64,000 bases of DNA from Listeria fleischmannii subsp. fleischmannii LU2006-1. Its GTDB lineage: Bacteria; Bacillota; Bacilli; Lactobacillales; Listeriaceae. Below are positions 1 to 8,909 of this stretch, one piece after another; the stretch's first letter is position 1; each line of letters starts with the position of its first letter. The stretch covers positions 1 through 64,000 of the forward strand of contig NZ_ALWW01000007.1 in assembly GCF_000344175.1 (NCBI RefSeq). Reading direction: 5' to 3'. The position numbers and the translations under genes are program-made. Below the pieces are notes generated by a model. The model was not told the origin of the DNA. It made no database searches and saw nothing but the letters and a program-made list of their open reading frames with translations.

Positions 1-550
1 ATGACTTTAGATAAACTACGTTACCAATTTTTAAAATGGGCCGGTTAAATTTGCATATCAAAACAGAATTCTTTTAACTAAAAAAGATTATTATGAGATT
101 GTACATTCCATTAATTTTGCATTTGATATTATCAATGAAAAATTTGCCGACCTTTACTTCACTCAAATTATGCGTCATTTAAGTGCGCAACAAAGTATGA
201 TTGAAGAAATTAGTACGCCGATTATTTCTATTACTGATCAAATTGCCATTTTACCACTTGTCGGCCATGTGGATGATGACCGGGCAAAGCATTTGATGGA
301 AACTGCTACAGCTAGGTGTAGCCAGCTTAATATTGACTATTTATGTATCGATTTATCTGCCATTACTACTTTTGAAACGACACTCGTAGAGATGCTTTTT
401 AGTTTAGCCGACGTTTTAAAATTGCTAGGTATTGAACTTGTATTGTCTGGAATTACACCGCAAATGGCTCAACAAATGGTTTTACTTGATACAGATATTG
501 AAATTCCAGCCTATCATTCTTTGAAAGAAGTCTTGCATGAGAAAGTTTAA
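1..550 (+). CDS. RsbR-type STAS-domain stressosome protein (C-terminal part, frameshifted)
   Basis: This is the C-terminal part of an RsbR/RsbS-type co-antagonist, which in the stressosome controls release of RsbT and hence SigB. The STAS domain covers roughly the last 110 residues (ISTPIISITDQIAILPLVG onward, then LCIDLSAIT and GIELVLSGI), preceded by the end of the helical N-terminal sensor domain. Reading begins in frame 1 (MTLDKLRYQFLKWAG) and continues in frame 2 from about base 44 (PVKFAYQNRILLTKKDYYE), so one base is lost or gained near GGCCGG at 41-46. The first 80 or so residues of a usual RsbR (about 270 aa) lie outside the window. The family assignment is secure; which paralogue it is cannot be told. 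Confidence 0.8.
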
Positions 551-554
551 TGAG

Positions 555-582
555 ACACGGAGCATTGGCTCTGTGTTTTTCC
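555..582 (+). terminator. Rho-independent terminator after the RsbR-type gene
   Basis: Arms ACACGGAGC and GCTCTGTGT (one G-U pair) enclose a short loop and are followed by TTTTT, five bases after the stop codon. Confidence 0.85.
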
Positions 583-740
583 TTTTCTACAGGGGTGAAT
601 AAGCAGAATTATCTTTCTTTTTTATATAAATTTTCTAAAAATATGAGTAATAAAACAAAAATCGGGGTATAGTGCACAACACACAAAAAATGTTGTTTTT
701 ATCATAATTAAATAGCATTTCTCAAAAGGAGGGATTTTTA

Positions 741-2051
741 GTGAAAAAAAATGTCATTCACTACTTTACTTTCTGCCTTGTCAGTCTCCTTGTTGTGTTT
801 ATTTTATCCGTGTTTCCAAAGCCTGCCGCTGCTGCTCAAAAGGTCATTTCACTCGAGTCTGTTGTTACGGGGAAAACAGGAAATGTATTCTTAAAAAGTA
901 AAAAAGAAGCTGTTTATACGGTTAGTCAACCCATCAAAAATGTGAAGGTTAATTTAATTGGTCACTCTTCCGGTTCCACTATTAAAGCAAGTTATAATGG
1001 TACAGGGAAAAACAATACACCTTACTTGGTTTCCTATACACCAGGCGTTAAGAATATTACAATTAGAAATATTACTTTTGACTTAGCAAAAAAAGGAAGA
1101 GGTAGCTTATATTTTTCAAAAGTTCAGAATTTAAAATTATATAATAATTCATTTACAGGTTATTCCAAAAAATATGGTTATTATAAAACAGATAGTTCTG
1201 TCTTACTCGAAAACTCAAAAAATATCACTATTGAAAAAAATTCATTTTTAAATAATGGATTTGAATATTCTAATCGTGATGGTGACCTAAACCGGTCCAT
1301 CACAATACAAGGAAACGCAAGTAACCAAGTGAAACTTTTAAATAATCGTTTCTACAAAGTAAATCAAGCTGTTGTTGCCATGAGTACAGGTATGAATTCT
1401 TTCCAAATTAAAGGAAATCGGTTTGAACAAGTAGTCGATAACGCTTTATATCTGCTTAAAATCGGGCGTGCGGACATTACAAATAACACCTTCCTTAACT
1501 CCGCTGATGAAGGGATTGTGATTTCAGGCGGAACGTTTAATATTTATAGCAATAAAGCAACCAATATTCGAAATAAATTTTTAGCGATTGACGGCACTGC
1601 AAAATCAGTAGACTTTGCCTATAATAATGTTGTCACAAACCTTTCATCTAAACAAAGTCGCCCAAGCGCCATTACTTGGAGACCGGGACGAGAAAAATCA
1701 CTTGTCACTAAAATGACGATTCGAAATAACACGTTTAACTTAGATACAGCCCCCAGCAATTACGATGTTTTCCCTCTTGGCAATGTCAAAACATTTACAT
1801 TCACAAACAATAAAGTCATCTTACAGAAGCTAGCTACGTACCAAAAATTATTCGCCTTTAAGGGACGGGCCACCATTCAATCCGCAAACTTCACTAAAAA
1901 CACCATCACCGCTAGGCAGAAAAATGGTATTTCCACAAAATCCATTTTTATTCGAGAAGATGCAGCCAATTTTACACCTATTAAAAAATTAACAATTAAA
2001 TCTACTCCATTTAAAGGACAACTACCAAAAAAATATAAATATACTAAATAA
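741..2051 (+). CDS. Secreted parallel beta-helix (pectate-lyase-like) protein
   Basis: A 436-residue secreted protein. A GTG start is chosen because AAGGAGGG lies 8 bases upstream. Residues 1-32 are a signal peptide (charged MKKN, hydrophobic core, AAAA cleavage region). The rest consists of short irregular repeats rich in Asn ladders (ITIRNITF, LKLYNNSF, ITIEKNSF, VKLLNNRF, ITNNTF), the hallmark of a right-handed beta helix. There is no LPXTG, GW or LysM anchor, so it is probably released or loosely wall-bound. The fold suggests polysaccharide binding or cleavage, but no catalytic signature could be placed, so the function is unknown. Its last 8 bases overlap the convergent HAD phosphatase gene. 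Confidence 0.8.
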   Translation: MKKNVIHYFTFCLVSLLVVFILSVFPKPAAAAQKVISLESVVTGKTGNVFLKSKKEAVYTVSQPIKNVKVNLIGHSSGSTIKASYNGTGKNNTPYLVSYTPGVKNITIRNITFDLAKKGRGSLYFSKVQNLKLYNNSFTGYSKKYGYYKTDSSVLLENSKNITIEKNSFLNNGFEYSNRDGDLNRSITIQGNASNQVKLLNNRFYKVNQAVVAMSTGMNSFQIKGNRFEQVVDNALYLLKIGRADITNNTFLNSADEGIVISGGTFNIYSNKATNIRNKFLAIDGTAKSVDFAYNNVVTNLSSKQSRPSAITWRPGREKSLVTKMTIRNNTFNLDTAPSNYDVFPLGNVKTFTFTNNKVILQKLATYQKLFAFKGRATIQSANFTKNTITARQKNGISTKSIFIREDAANFTPIKKLTIKSTPFKGQLPKKYKYTK

Positions 2052-2847
2052 ATTGCTGTAGAGCAAAAGCAACACCATCTTCATTATTTGTTTTTGTAAC
2101 AAATGTCGCCAATTTTTTCACCTTATCGGTCGCATTTCCCATCGCAACGGCAGTGCCTGCAAACTCCATCATCGAAAGATCATTTTCAGCATCGCCTAAA
2201 CATAAAACCTCATCTGCTGTTAATTGAAGTTTTTCCGAAAGCATTGCTAGCGCTGTACCTTTACTCACATTTTTATGTAAAAATTCAAGATTATAAGGGA
2301 CGCTACGCACAATATAGTATGCTTCTTTCAATTGATTTGGTAATTTCTCCATGACTTCCACGATTTTTTCCGGATAATCTAGTAACATTATTTTAGGAAT
2401 ACGCATCGAATTCGCTACTTCTTCGACAGGCTTGTAATAAAGCGGCGTTTGTAGAAGTAGCGAATCTTGACATGTTAAAATTGAAATTTCCTTATGTGGT
2501 ACATACATATTACCCGCATCAAAATAAGTTACATGGGCACCGAGTGAGTCACTAAATGTAAAAACTTTTTGCAAATCATCCTTTGTAAGCGTCGTCTCCA
2601 CAATCGTTTCTCGCGTTTTCGTACTTAACGTAATGGCCCCGTTCATCGTGATAGCCATATCCTCATCATGAAATAAATCTAGTTCCGTCAAACTTTTTTC
2701 AATGCCCGAAAGCGGCCGCCCAGTACATAAAACAACTTTTACATTTTTTTTGCGAAGACGAACTATAGCATCTCGCACGCCAGGCGTAATTTCATGGTCA
2801 TCATTTAACAATGTTCCGTCAATATCAATTGCAACTAATTTAATCAT
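2044..2847 (-). CDS. Cof-type HAD-superfamily phosphatase
   Basis: A 267-residue cytosolic phosphatase of the Cof/YidA (class IIB cap) HAD family, which typically dephosphorylates sugar phosphates or cofactor intermediates. All four HAD motifs are visible: DIDGT near residue 8 (nucleophile Asp), CTGR near 41, the Lys of SKGTAL near 197 and GDAENDLSMM near 218. Length is normal for the family. The start overlaps the end of the helicase gene by 8 bases, so the two are translationally coupled. The substrate cannot be inferred. Confidence 0.9.
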   Translation of the reverse strand: MIKLVAIDIDGTLLNDDHEITPGVRDAIVRLRKKNVKVVLCTGRPLSGIEKSLTELDLFHDEDMAITMNGAITLSTKTRETIVETTLTKDDLQKVFTFSDSLGAHVTYFDAGNMYVPHKEISILTCQDSLLLQTPLYYKPVEEVANSMRIPKIMLLDYPEKIVEVMEKLPNQLKEAYYIVRSVPYNLEFLHKNVSKGTALAMLSEKLQLTADEVLCLGDAENDLSMMEFAGTAVAMGNATDKVKKLATFVTKTNNEDGVAFALQQFI

Positions 2848-5179
2848 TTATTTCCTCCTGTTTTTGCCAAAAAGTGAATAATTCTTCAGCTAATTGTTTT
2901 GAGTTTCGAACAAACATCAGATTGCGCCAATGCGCCGGGAGTTCATTTCGGTATCTCGTCTCCTGAAAGCGGCTATCCATTAAAAGTATGACGCCCTTGT
3001 CGGTGCTACTCCTTATGAGACGCCCTGCAGCTTGCAATACTTTATTCAAACCTGGAATTTGATACGCATAATAAAAACCATGCTTTGATTTTTGATCATA
3101 ATAATCTCGCATTAAATTTTGCATCGTAGAAGGCTCTGCTAAACCAACGCCTACAATCCCAGCGCCAATTAAACGCGTCCCTTTTAAATCCACCCCTTCT
3201 GAAAAAATTCCACCTAGTATAGCAAACCCAATCATCTTTCGGTCAACTTGAAACTCCTTTAAAAAAGCTTCACGTGCCTCCTCATCCATGTCCCTAGATT
3301 GCTTTATAACGCTGATGTTAGGATATTGTTCTATAAACCGGTTATAAACTTCCTCCATATAACTATACGACGGAAAAAACAATAAATAGTTTCCCGATTT
3401 CGCCTCCATCATCATGTGGATACACTCGATTATTTTTTCATAGCTAGACGGCCTGACTTGATAACGGGTGTGGATGTAAGTAGGTGAAATGATTTTGACG
3501 TTTTTTTCAGGAAAAGGAGACCGAAATGACAATTTACTCGTATCTTTTTCCCCTCCAAGCAACTCGCTATAATAATTTAACGGACTTAAGGTTGCCGAAA
3601 ACAAAACGCTCGCTCGCCCAAAATCCAATTTTTCTCGTAAAAGGCTAGATGGATCAATACAAACTTGCGTTATTTTAGTATCCTTCCCAGTTTCAATTAG
3701 CGTGCTATAATTTTCGCCATAAAATTCGGCTATTTTCGTATAATGAGAAGCTTCGAAAAACAATTCAAGAACTAATGATTGATTTTCTTTTTCCACATTT
3801 CGAGGTAACCATTCTTTTGCAATTTCAACCAATTCCACAACAATTGCATTCAAGCTTTCAGCTGCCTCTTTTTGAACAAAAACTTTTGTATCTTTATCGC
3901 AGAGCTTGCGAAGCTTAATAAGCTCTCGATTTAAACGGCTTACGACTTGATAGAGATTTGTATCATTTTTATTGATACTTTTTTTCACTTGTAAAACAAG
4001 CGCTTTTGAGAGCGTTGCTGAATACATCATTTTAGAACGATCTACTAAATTATGTGCTTCATCAATTAAAAAAGCAAAGTTTTCCTTGTTTTCAATAAAA
4101 AAACGTCTTAAATATACTTTAGGATCGAACAAATAGTTATAATCACATATAATCATATCACAAAAAAGTGCCACATCGAGTGATAATTCGAATGGACAAA
4201 CCGTATATTTTTTCCCGTAAGCTTCCAGTATTTCCCGGGAAATAGTTTGCTCATGTCGCATTAAATCGAACAAACAATCATTAATTCGGTTATAGTAGCC
4301 TTTAGCATACTGGCAAAAATCAGGTTCACAGCGCCTTTCATCTAAAAAACATATTTTGTCCTTAGCCGTTATCGTAACCGCACGCAAATTTATTTTCTGC
4401 CGCCTTAGTTCTATAACTGCATCCTCTGCTACTTGGCGCGTAATGGTTTTTGCCGTTAGATAGAAAATTTTATCTATTTTATTTTCACTCATTGCTTTTA
4501 AAGTTGGGAATAACGTTGAGATTGTTTTACCTATTCCGGTTGGAGCCTCACAAAATAGCGTGTCATTATTATAAATAGTTCGATAAACCGCTATCGCTAA
4601 TTCTCTCTGGCCTTTCCGATACGTTTCAAAAGGAAATTGTAGTTTTTTCAATGAATCTGTTCTTTTTTTTGAAAAAGCAAGTTGTAATGTTACCCAATTA
4701 GCGTATTCTTCAATTAGGCTATGAAAAAATGTTTCCATTTCCAAAAAGGTCATCATTCGAGTAAAGCGACTAGTTTCTTTTTCCGAAAGATGATAGTAGG
4801 TTAGTTGTAAAGTGACAGTCGCCAATTCCTCTTTTTTCGCATAAAAATAGCCGTAACAGATAACTTGAGCCCAGTGAATGGGATAACCATCATTTGGAAT
4901 TTCCCCAAGTGGTGTATAAGTTGATTTTATTTCATCAATTACTCTCTGATTAATAATCCCATCAGCTCGCCCGTCAATTTTAAACAAAATATCTTCATAT
5001 ACGTATTCGATTTGAAGTGGAACTTCCTTTTCATAATTTTCACCCGCAGCGTTTTGCAGTTCTTGATGTACTTTTGTACCTATTTGCGCGCGGTCCGCTC
5101 CAGCTAATCGCGTGTCGATATCTCCTGTCTTCATCAAAAATTCGACGAGTTTTCGCACTGATAATTTCACTGTATCCAT
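2840..5179 (-). CDS. DinG/XPD-family ATP-dependent helicase with N-terminal nuclease-like domain
   Basis: A 779-residue superfamily 2 DNA helicase. The start at 5179 follows AGGGAGGTG; an in-frame start 28 codons upstream lacks a good site. The N-terminal ~190 residues look like a PD-(D/E)XK nuclease domain (GRADG followed by VIDEIKST). Helicase motifs follow: Walker A EAPTGIGKT near residue 210, DEAHN for motif II, LFSATLSPLNYY, and QAAGRLIRS for motif VI. Four cysteines between motifs I and II (CFLDERRCEPDFC and a later C before PFELSL) match the XPD iron-sulfur cluster pattern. The likely role is unwinding of damaged or structured DNA. It is co-transcribed with the HAD gene. Confidence 0.88.
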   Translation of the reverse strand: MDTVKLSVRKLVEFLMKTGDIDTRLAGADRAQIGTKVHQELQNAAGENYEKEVPLQIEYVYEDILFKIDGRADGIINQRVIDEIKSTYTPLGEIPNDGYPIHWAQVICYGYFYAKKEELATVTLQLTYYHLSEKETSRFTRMMTFLEMETFFHSLIEEYANWVTLQLAFSKKRTDSLKKLQFPFETYRKGQRELAIAVYRTIYNNDTLFCEAPTGIGKTISTLFPTLKAMSENKIDKIFYLTAKTITRQVAEDAVIELRRQKINLRAVTITAKDKICFLDERRCEPDFCQYAKGYYNRINDCLFDLMRHEQTISREILEAYGKKYTVCPFELSLDVALFCDMIICDYNYLFDPKVYLRRFFIENKENFAFLIDEAHNLVDRSKMMYSATLSKALVLQVKKSINKNDTNLYQVVSRLNRELIKLRKLCDKDTKVFVQKEAAESLNAIVVELVEIAKEWLPRNVEKENQSLVLELFFEASHYTKIAEFYGENYSTLIETGKDTKITQVCIDPSSLLREKLDFGRASVLFSATLSPLNYYSELLGGEKDTSKLSFRSPFPEKNVKIISPTYIHTRYQVRPSSYEKIIECIHMMMEAKSGNYLLFFPSYSYMEEVYNRFIEQYPNISVIKQSRDMDEEAREAFLKEFQVDRKMIGFAILGGIFSEGVDLKGTRLIGAGIVGVGLAEPSTMQNLMRDYYDQKSKHGFYYAYQIPGLNKVLQAAGRLIRSSTDKGVILLMDSRFQETRYRNELPAHWRNLMFVRNSKQLAEELFTFWQKQEEIND

Positions 5180-5226
5180 CTTTACACCTCCCTTTATATA
5201 GCATAGCACAGAATGTACGTTCGCAC

Positions 5227-5260
5227 AAAAAAGCACTTCCCAAATTGGAAAGTGCTTTTT
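5227..5260 (-). terminator. Terminator of the SpaA-domain LPXTG gene
   Basis: A near-perfect hairpin with arms AAGCACTT(C)CCAA and TTGG(A)AAGTGCTT, with A and T runs on both sides. It starts two bases after the stop codon of the surface protein and could act in both directions. Confidence 0.88.
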
Positions 5261-5262
5261 CA

Positions 5263-7687
5263 TTATTTAGCTTGTTTTTTCTTTAATTCTTTACTTCCCA
5301 GATAGATAAGGAATCCACCTACTAAGATAGTTAGCAAAATGGTAACATCCCCAGTTGATGGGAGTTTAGAGTTTGAATTATTATCCCCATTGTTGTTTGT
5401 GTTATTCCCATTACCATTCCCGTAATCTTTATCATTATCCGTTTCGTTTGAGGAGTCTTTTTTATTCACTTTCATTACTTTTATCATTTCTACTTGTTCT
5501 TTTTCAATTGTAAACTCGACTGGCGTTTCGTCTAATTTGTAACCTTTTGGCGCTTTTGTTTCCACAAAAGCGTATTTTCCTGGCGCTAAATCTTTCACCA
5601 TAATCTCGCCGTCCTCATTGGTTACAAGATTCGTTTCAATTTCTTTACCATTTGCATCAAGTAATTTGAATTCTGCACCGCTTAGTACTGTTTTTTGGTC
5701 ATCTTTATCCACTTTTGTAAGCAAAACGGAACCAGTGTTCTTTTTTATTGGTTACAGATAAATTTAGGACTTCACCCTGGGCTTTGTCGATTGTGAAATG
5801 AATCGGCGTTTCGTCTAGTAAATAGCCTGCCGGTGCTTTTGTTTCTACAAAAGAGTATTCTCCGGGTTTTAGATTATTTATAAGGATTTTACCGTTAGCA
5901 TCCGTTACGATATTTTCTTGAATCACGTTGCCGTCACTATCTAGTAGTTTAAATTCCGCACCTGCAAGTAAGATAGCTTCATCTTTTTCATCCGTTTTTG
6001 TTAATTCAACGCTACCTGTAATGAGAGTGTTGTCGACCTGAACAATAACTGGTTCTTTCTCATCGCCCGTAATGGTAATGGATTTTGTTTCGCCACTTAT
6101 TTCATAGCCTTCTGGTGCTTTTGTTTCCACAATAGTATATTGACCTATTTCTAGCGGAATACTCATTAACTCTCCATTTTCATCTGTTGTACCTTCGAAA
6201 ACTTTATTGCCATCGCTATCTAAAATTTCGAATGTTGCGCCTGGTAAACGTTCTTTTGTTTCTTTATCCACTTTAATGATTTGAACACGTCCATCATATA
6301 CGACTGTTGTTGCGCTATTTGTATAGAGTTCTTCACCACTAATGTGTAAAATACCGACGTTTGTATATTCATCACCTACAGCTAATGAATCAATATCAAC
6401 CGCAAATGTAACAGTTTGAGGTGTATCTGCTGTAATTTCTTTTTTGGTTGTTAATTCTAGAATTTTCCCATCCTCTGACACGGTGTAATCAAAGTACTCT
6501 GAATTAATACTTGTTACTTCCGTAATGGTCATTTTATCTGGCACAGGGTCAGTAATTTTCACACCTGCCGGAATGCTCACACCAGATTTTACGCCAAATT
6601 CCAATTTATACTCTAAATGATTTTCACCGATATTGATTTTAGATTTATTAACACTTTTCTTCAAAGAAAAACTAGTTGCTGATGCTAAAAGTGGTTTAAC
6701 AGGAAATTCTCTTGTTAAATCATAGCCATCCGCTTTTAGATTGGCAGTATTAATTTGAGTACCCATATCTAAGTTAGTAGATTTAATCGCATATTCTACT
6801 AAATATGCTTCACTACTTGAAATATCACCAAAATTGACTACGATTTGTTTTTGCGCTTCATTATAGCTGATTTTATCCGCAAATTGATTCGTCACATAAG
6901 AGAATCCAGTTGGCTCATGATTTTCATTAAAACCATTTACCTTCAAAATACGTATATCGGAAACTGTGGTCCCGTCTCCCGTCGCACCCGGAAGACGCTC
7001 TGGCGTCGTTAATTCTGTATATTCAGGCAGTGTATCTGTCACAACTACATTGCTCACATTTTTTTGAGAATAGTTGACTGCAAGTAAAAAGCGATTTTTG
7101 CTAGGTTGATTGATATCTAACAAACCTACTTCTTTTGATTCATCAAGACTATACTGATACCATTTATAAAATAATTGGTCTGGTTTGTTTTGTTCACCAA
7201 TAATGGTTACGTCTTTCGAGTCTTGTGTATTCGCATATTCAATTTTAAACGTGCCGCTACCATCTTCTTTAAATAAAGGGGCTACATAGTTAATGGTAAC
7301 GCCTGCGTGGATGGCTTCGTTTTCGTCCACTTGATCCATATCAATTTTAAGGATGATTTGGTAGTCACCATTCTCATCTTGAATAGTATCAACATATTCA
7401 AAAGGAGCTGTTGGGATGACATTATCTGGCTTTAGTTCGTTCGGAGCTGCTACTGTGTTTTTAGGGATTGTTATCACAACATTTCCGTTTGATTCTTGAA
7501 AATCCCCCGCGCTACCATTGATTGAAGCCTTGACTTCTACATTTTGTTTCGATTCGATAGGGTCTGGATTTACAGAAATGCTAGTACTAATTGATCGTAA
7601 ATCTGCATCTGTACCTGCATAGGCTTGAGTTAGTCCAGTTGACACGAGTAAGGTTAACATTAAAAAGATAATTCCAAGTTTTTTCAT
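5263..7687 (-). CDS. LPXTG-anchored surface protein with three SpaA/Cna-B domains (one frameshift)
   Basis: A sortase-anchored adhesin of about 808 residues. The start at 7687 (MKKLGIIFLML, GGAG upstream) gives a signal peptide ending near QAYAG. An N-terminal ~440-residue region resembles MSCRAMM-like isopeptide domains (conserved motif-like stretches GTFKIEYANT and VSNVVVTDTLPEYTEL). Three SpaA prealbumin-like repeats follow, each with GA(E/T)F(K/E)(L/I)LD and a VETKAP.GY motif, consistent with intramolecular isopeptide bonds. The C-terminus has an LPSTG sorting motif, a membrane helix and KELKKKQAK. Reading is broken at 5738-5746 next to an A6 run; removing one base restores TNKKNTGSVLLTKVDKDD, so this is probably a sequencing error. 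Ligand unknown. Confidence 0.87.
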
Positions 7688-7898
7688 TTGTGATTCTCCA
7701 TTCACCTATTATTTTGGTCTGTAAATTTCAATCTTATATATAAAATTAAAACCCTTTAAGCGATGTCCGCTCTTACGTCTCAATATAACATGTGTGGATT
7801 TAAGAAAGACGCCATTTTGAAGGATTCTTTATGTACTTTTTCGATTAATTAGCAAATGAAAAAATGTTATTATGACAGTTTCGGATTTTATACAAAAA

Positions 7899-8130
7899 GA
7901 GCACATCCGAGGATGTGCTCTTTTTTCTTAGCTTGTAGAAAAACTCAAAGTTTACGTAAAACAAAACGATTCTCACCAAAATCAGATTGTTCTCAAATGG
8001 TGAGATTCTAGACAGAGCCGAGTACCAGAGCGGAGCGTACTCGAGTACGTGAGCACTGGAACGGAGGCACGAACGACGAAGATTGCCGTTTGAGAGCAGT
8101 CTGAGAGCACATCCGAGGATGTGCTCTTTT
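7899..8130. repeat. Terminator-nested structured repeat, copy R1
   Basis: The first of three copies of a ~225-bp element (others at 12191 and 52861). It is bounded on both sides by the same terminator: arms GAGCACATCC and GGATGTGCTC at 7899-7920 and again at 8105-8126, each followed by T residues. The ~175-bp core holds a palindrome CGTACTCGAGTACG, an arm pair CAGATTGTTCTCAAATGG / CCGTTTGAGAGCAGTCTG, an arm pair TCTCACC/GGTGAGA, and CCAG/CTGG flanking the palindrome. The right-hand terminator sits 4 bases beyond the ung stop codon, so this element has come to lie beside the ung terminator. No credible protein is encoded. Confidence 0.9.
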
Positions 8131-8133
8131 CCA

Positions 8134-8781
8134 TTACCATTTAATTGTATCTTCACCTAGTTCAACTAACGCCTCATTAATTTGACTAAATGGCTTGCTT
8201 CCAAAGAAACCTCCATTTGCCGAAAGCGGACTTGGATGTACACCTGTAATAATTTTATGTTTTGGATTTGTAATTAGGGGGATTTTCTTTTTCGCGTCAT
8301 TTCCCCAAAGCACGAAAACAATTGGTTTGTCGCGCATATTAAGGGTATTAATCACATGGTCTGTAAATGTCTCCCACCCTTTTTTTCGATGAGAGCCTGC
8401 TTTCGCGTCTCCATCAACGGTTAAAACGGTGTTAAGTAAAAGTACACCTTGCTCCGCCCAATCTGTTAGGTCACGGTTTGTTCGTTCAATTCCAAGATCC
8501 GTTTTCAGTTCCTTGAATATGTTACGCAGCGACGGGGGAAATTTTGCATCACTTGAAGCGACCGAAAAACTAAGGCCGTGCGCTTGATTCTCGCCATGGT
8601 AAGGATCCTGGCCTAAAAGAACCACTTTCACTTTTTCAAATGGCGTCAGTTCAAAAGCTCGGTAAATTTCTTCTTTTTTGGGATAAACTTTTTTTTCCTC
8701 ATAGGCTTTATTAATAAATGTTTCTAATTCTTGAAAATAACTATTTTGACGCTCTTCTTCTATTAATTCAGTCCAGTTCAT
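8134..8781 (-). CDS. ung: Uracil-DNA glycosylase (family 1)
   Basis: A 215-residue base-excision repair enzyme that removes uracil from DNA. Family 1 motifs are intact: GQDPYHG near residue 57 (catalytic Asp), the uracil-contact region LSFSV, GVLLLNTVLTV, and the DNA-intercalating HPSPLSANGG near residue 180. The start follows GGGAGG. It is a single-gene unit that ends directly against terminator copy two of repeat R1. Confidence 0.97.
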   Translation of the reverse strand: MNWTELIEEERQNSYFQELETFINKAYEEKKVYPKKEEIYRAFELTPFEKVKVVLLGQDPYHGENQAHGLSFSVASSDAKFPPSLRNIFKELKTDLGIERTNRDLTDWAEQGVLLLNTVLTVDGDAKAGSHRKKGWETFTDHVINTLNMRDKPIVFVLWGNDAKKKIPLITNPKHKIITGVHPSPLSANGGFFGSKPFSQINEALVELGEDTIKW

Positions 8782-8847
8782 CTTGTATGCCTCCCTTTTT
8801 TATGATTATATCGAAAAAAAGCGCTTTAATCTAGCGGAAAATTAATG

Positions 8848-8876
8848 TTGACTTATCTTATCGGAATAATTATAAT
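8848..8876 (+). promoter_or_regulatory. SigA-type promoter of the oligopeptide-binding lipoprotein gene
   Basis: TTGACT at 8848-8853 and a perfect TATAAT at 8871-8876 with a 17-base spacer, 34 bases upstream of the start codon. Confidence 0.85.
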
Positions 8877-8909
8877 TAATGAATTACGAGGAAAATAGGA
8901 GGGCTAGAC

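Noticed and set aside
7845-8156. Minus-strand open frame across repeat R1
   Set aside because: It lies entirely over the structured repeat and terminators; a similar frame occurs in R3 only because the repeat is shared. No ribosome site and no family.
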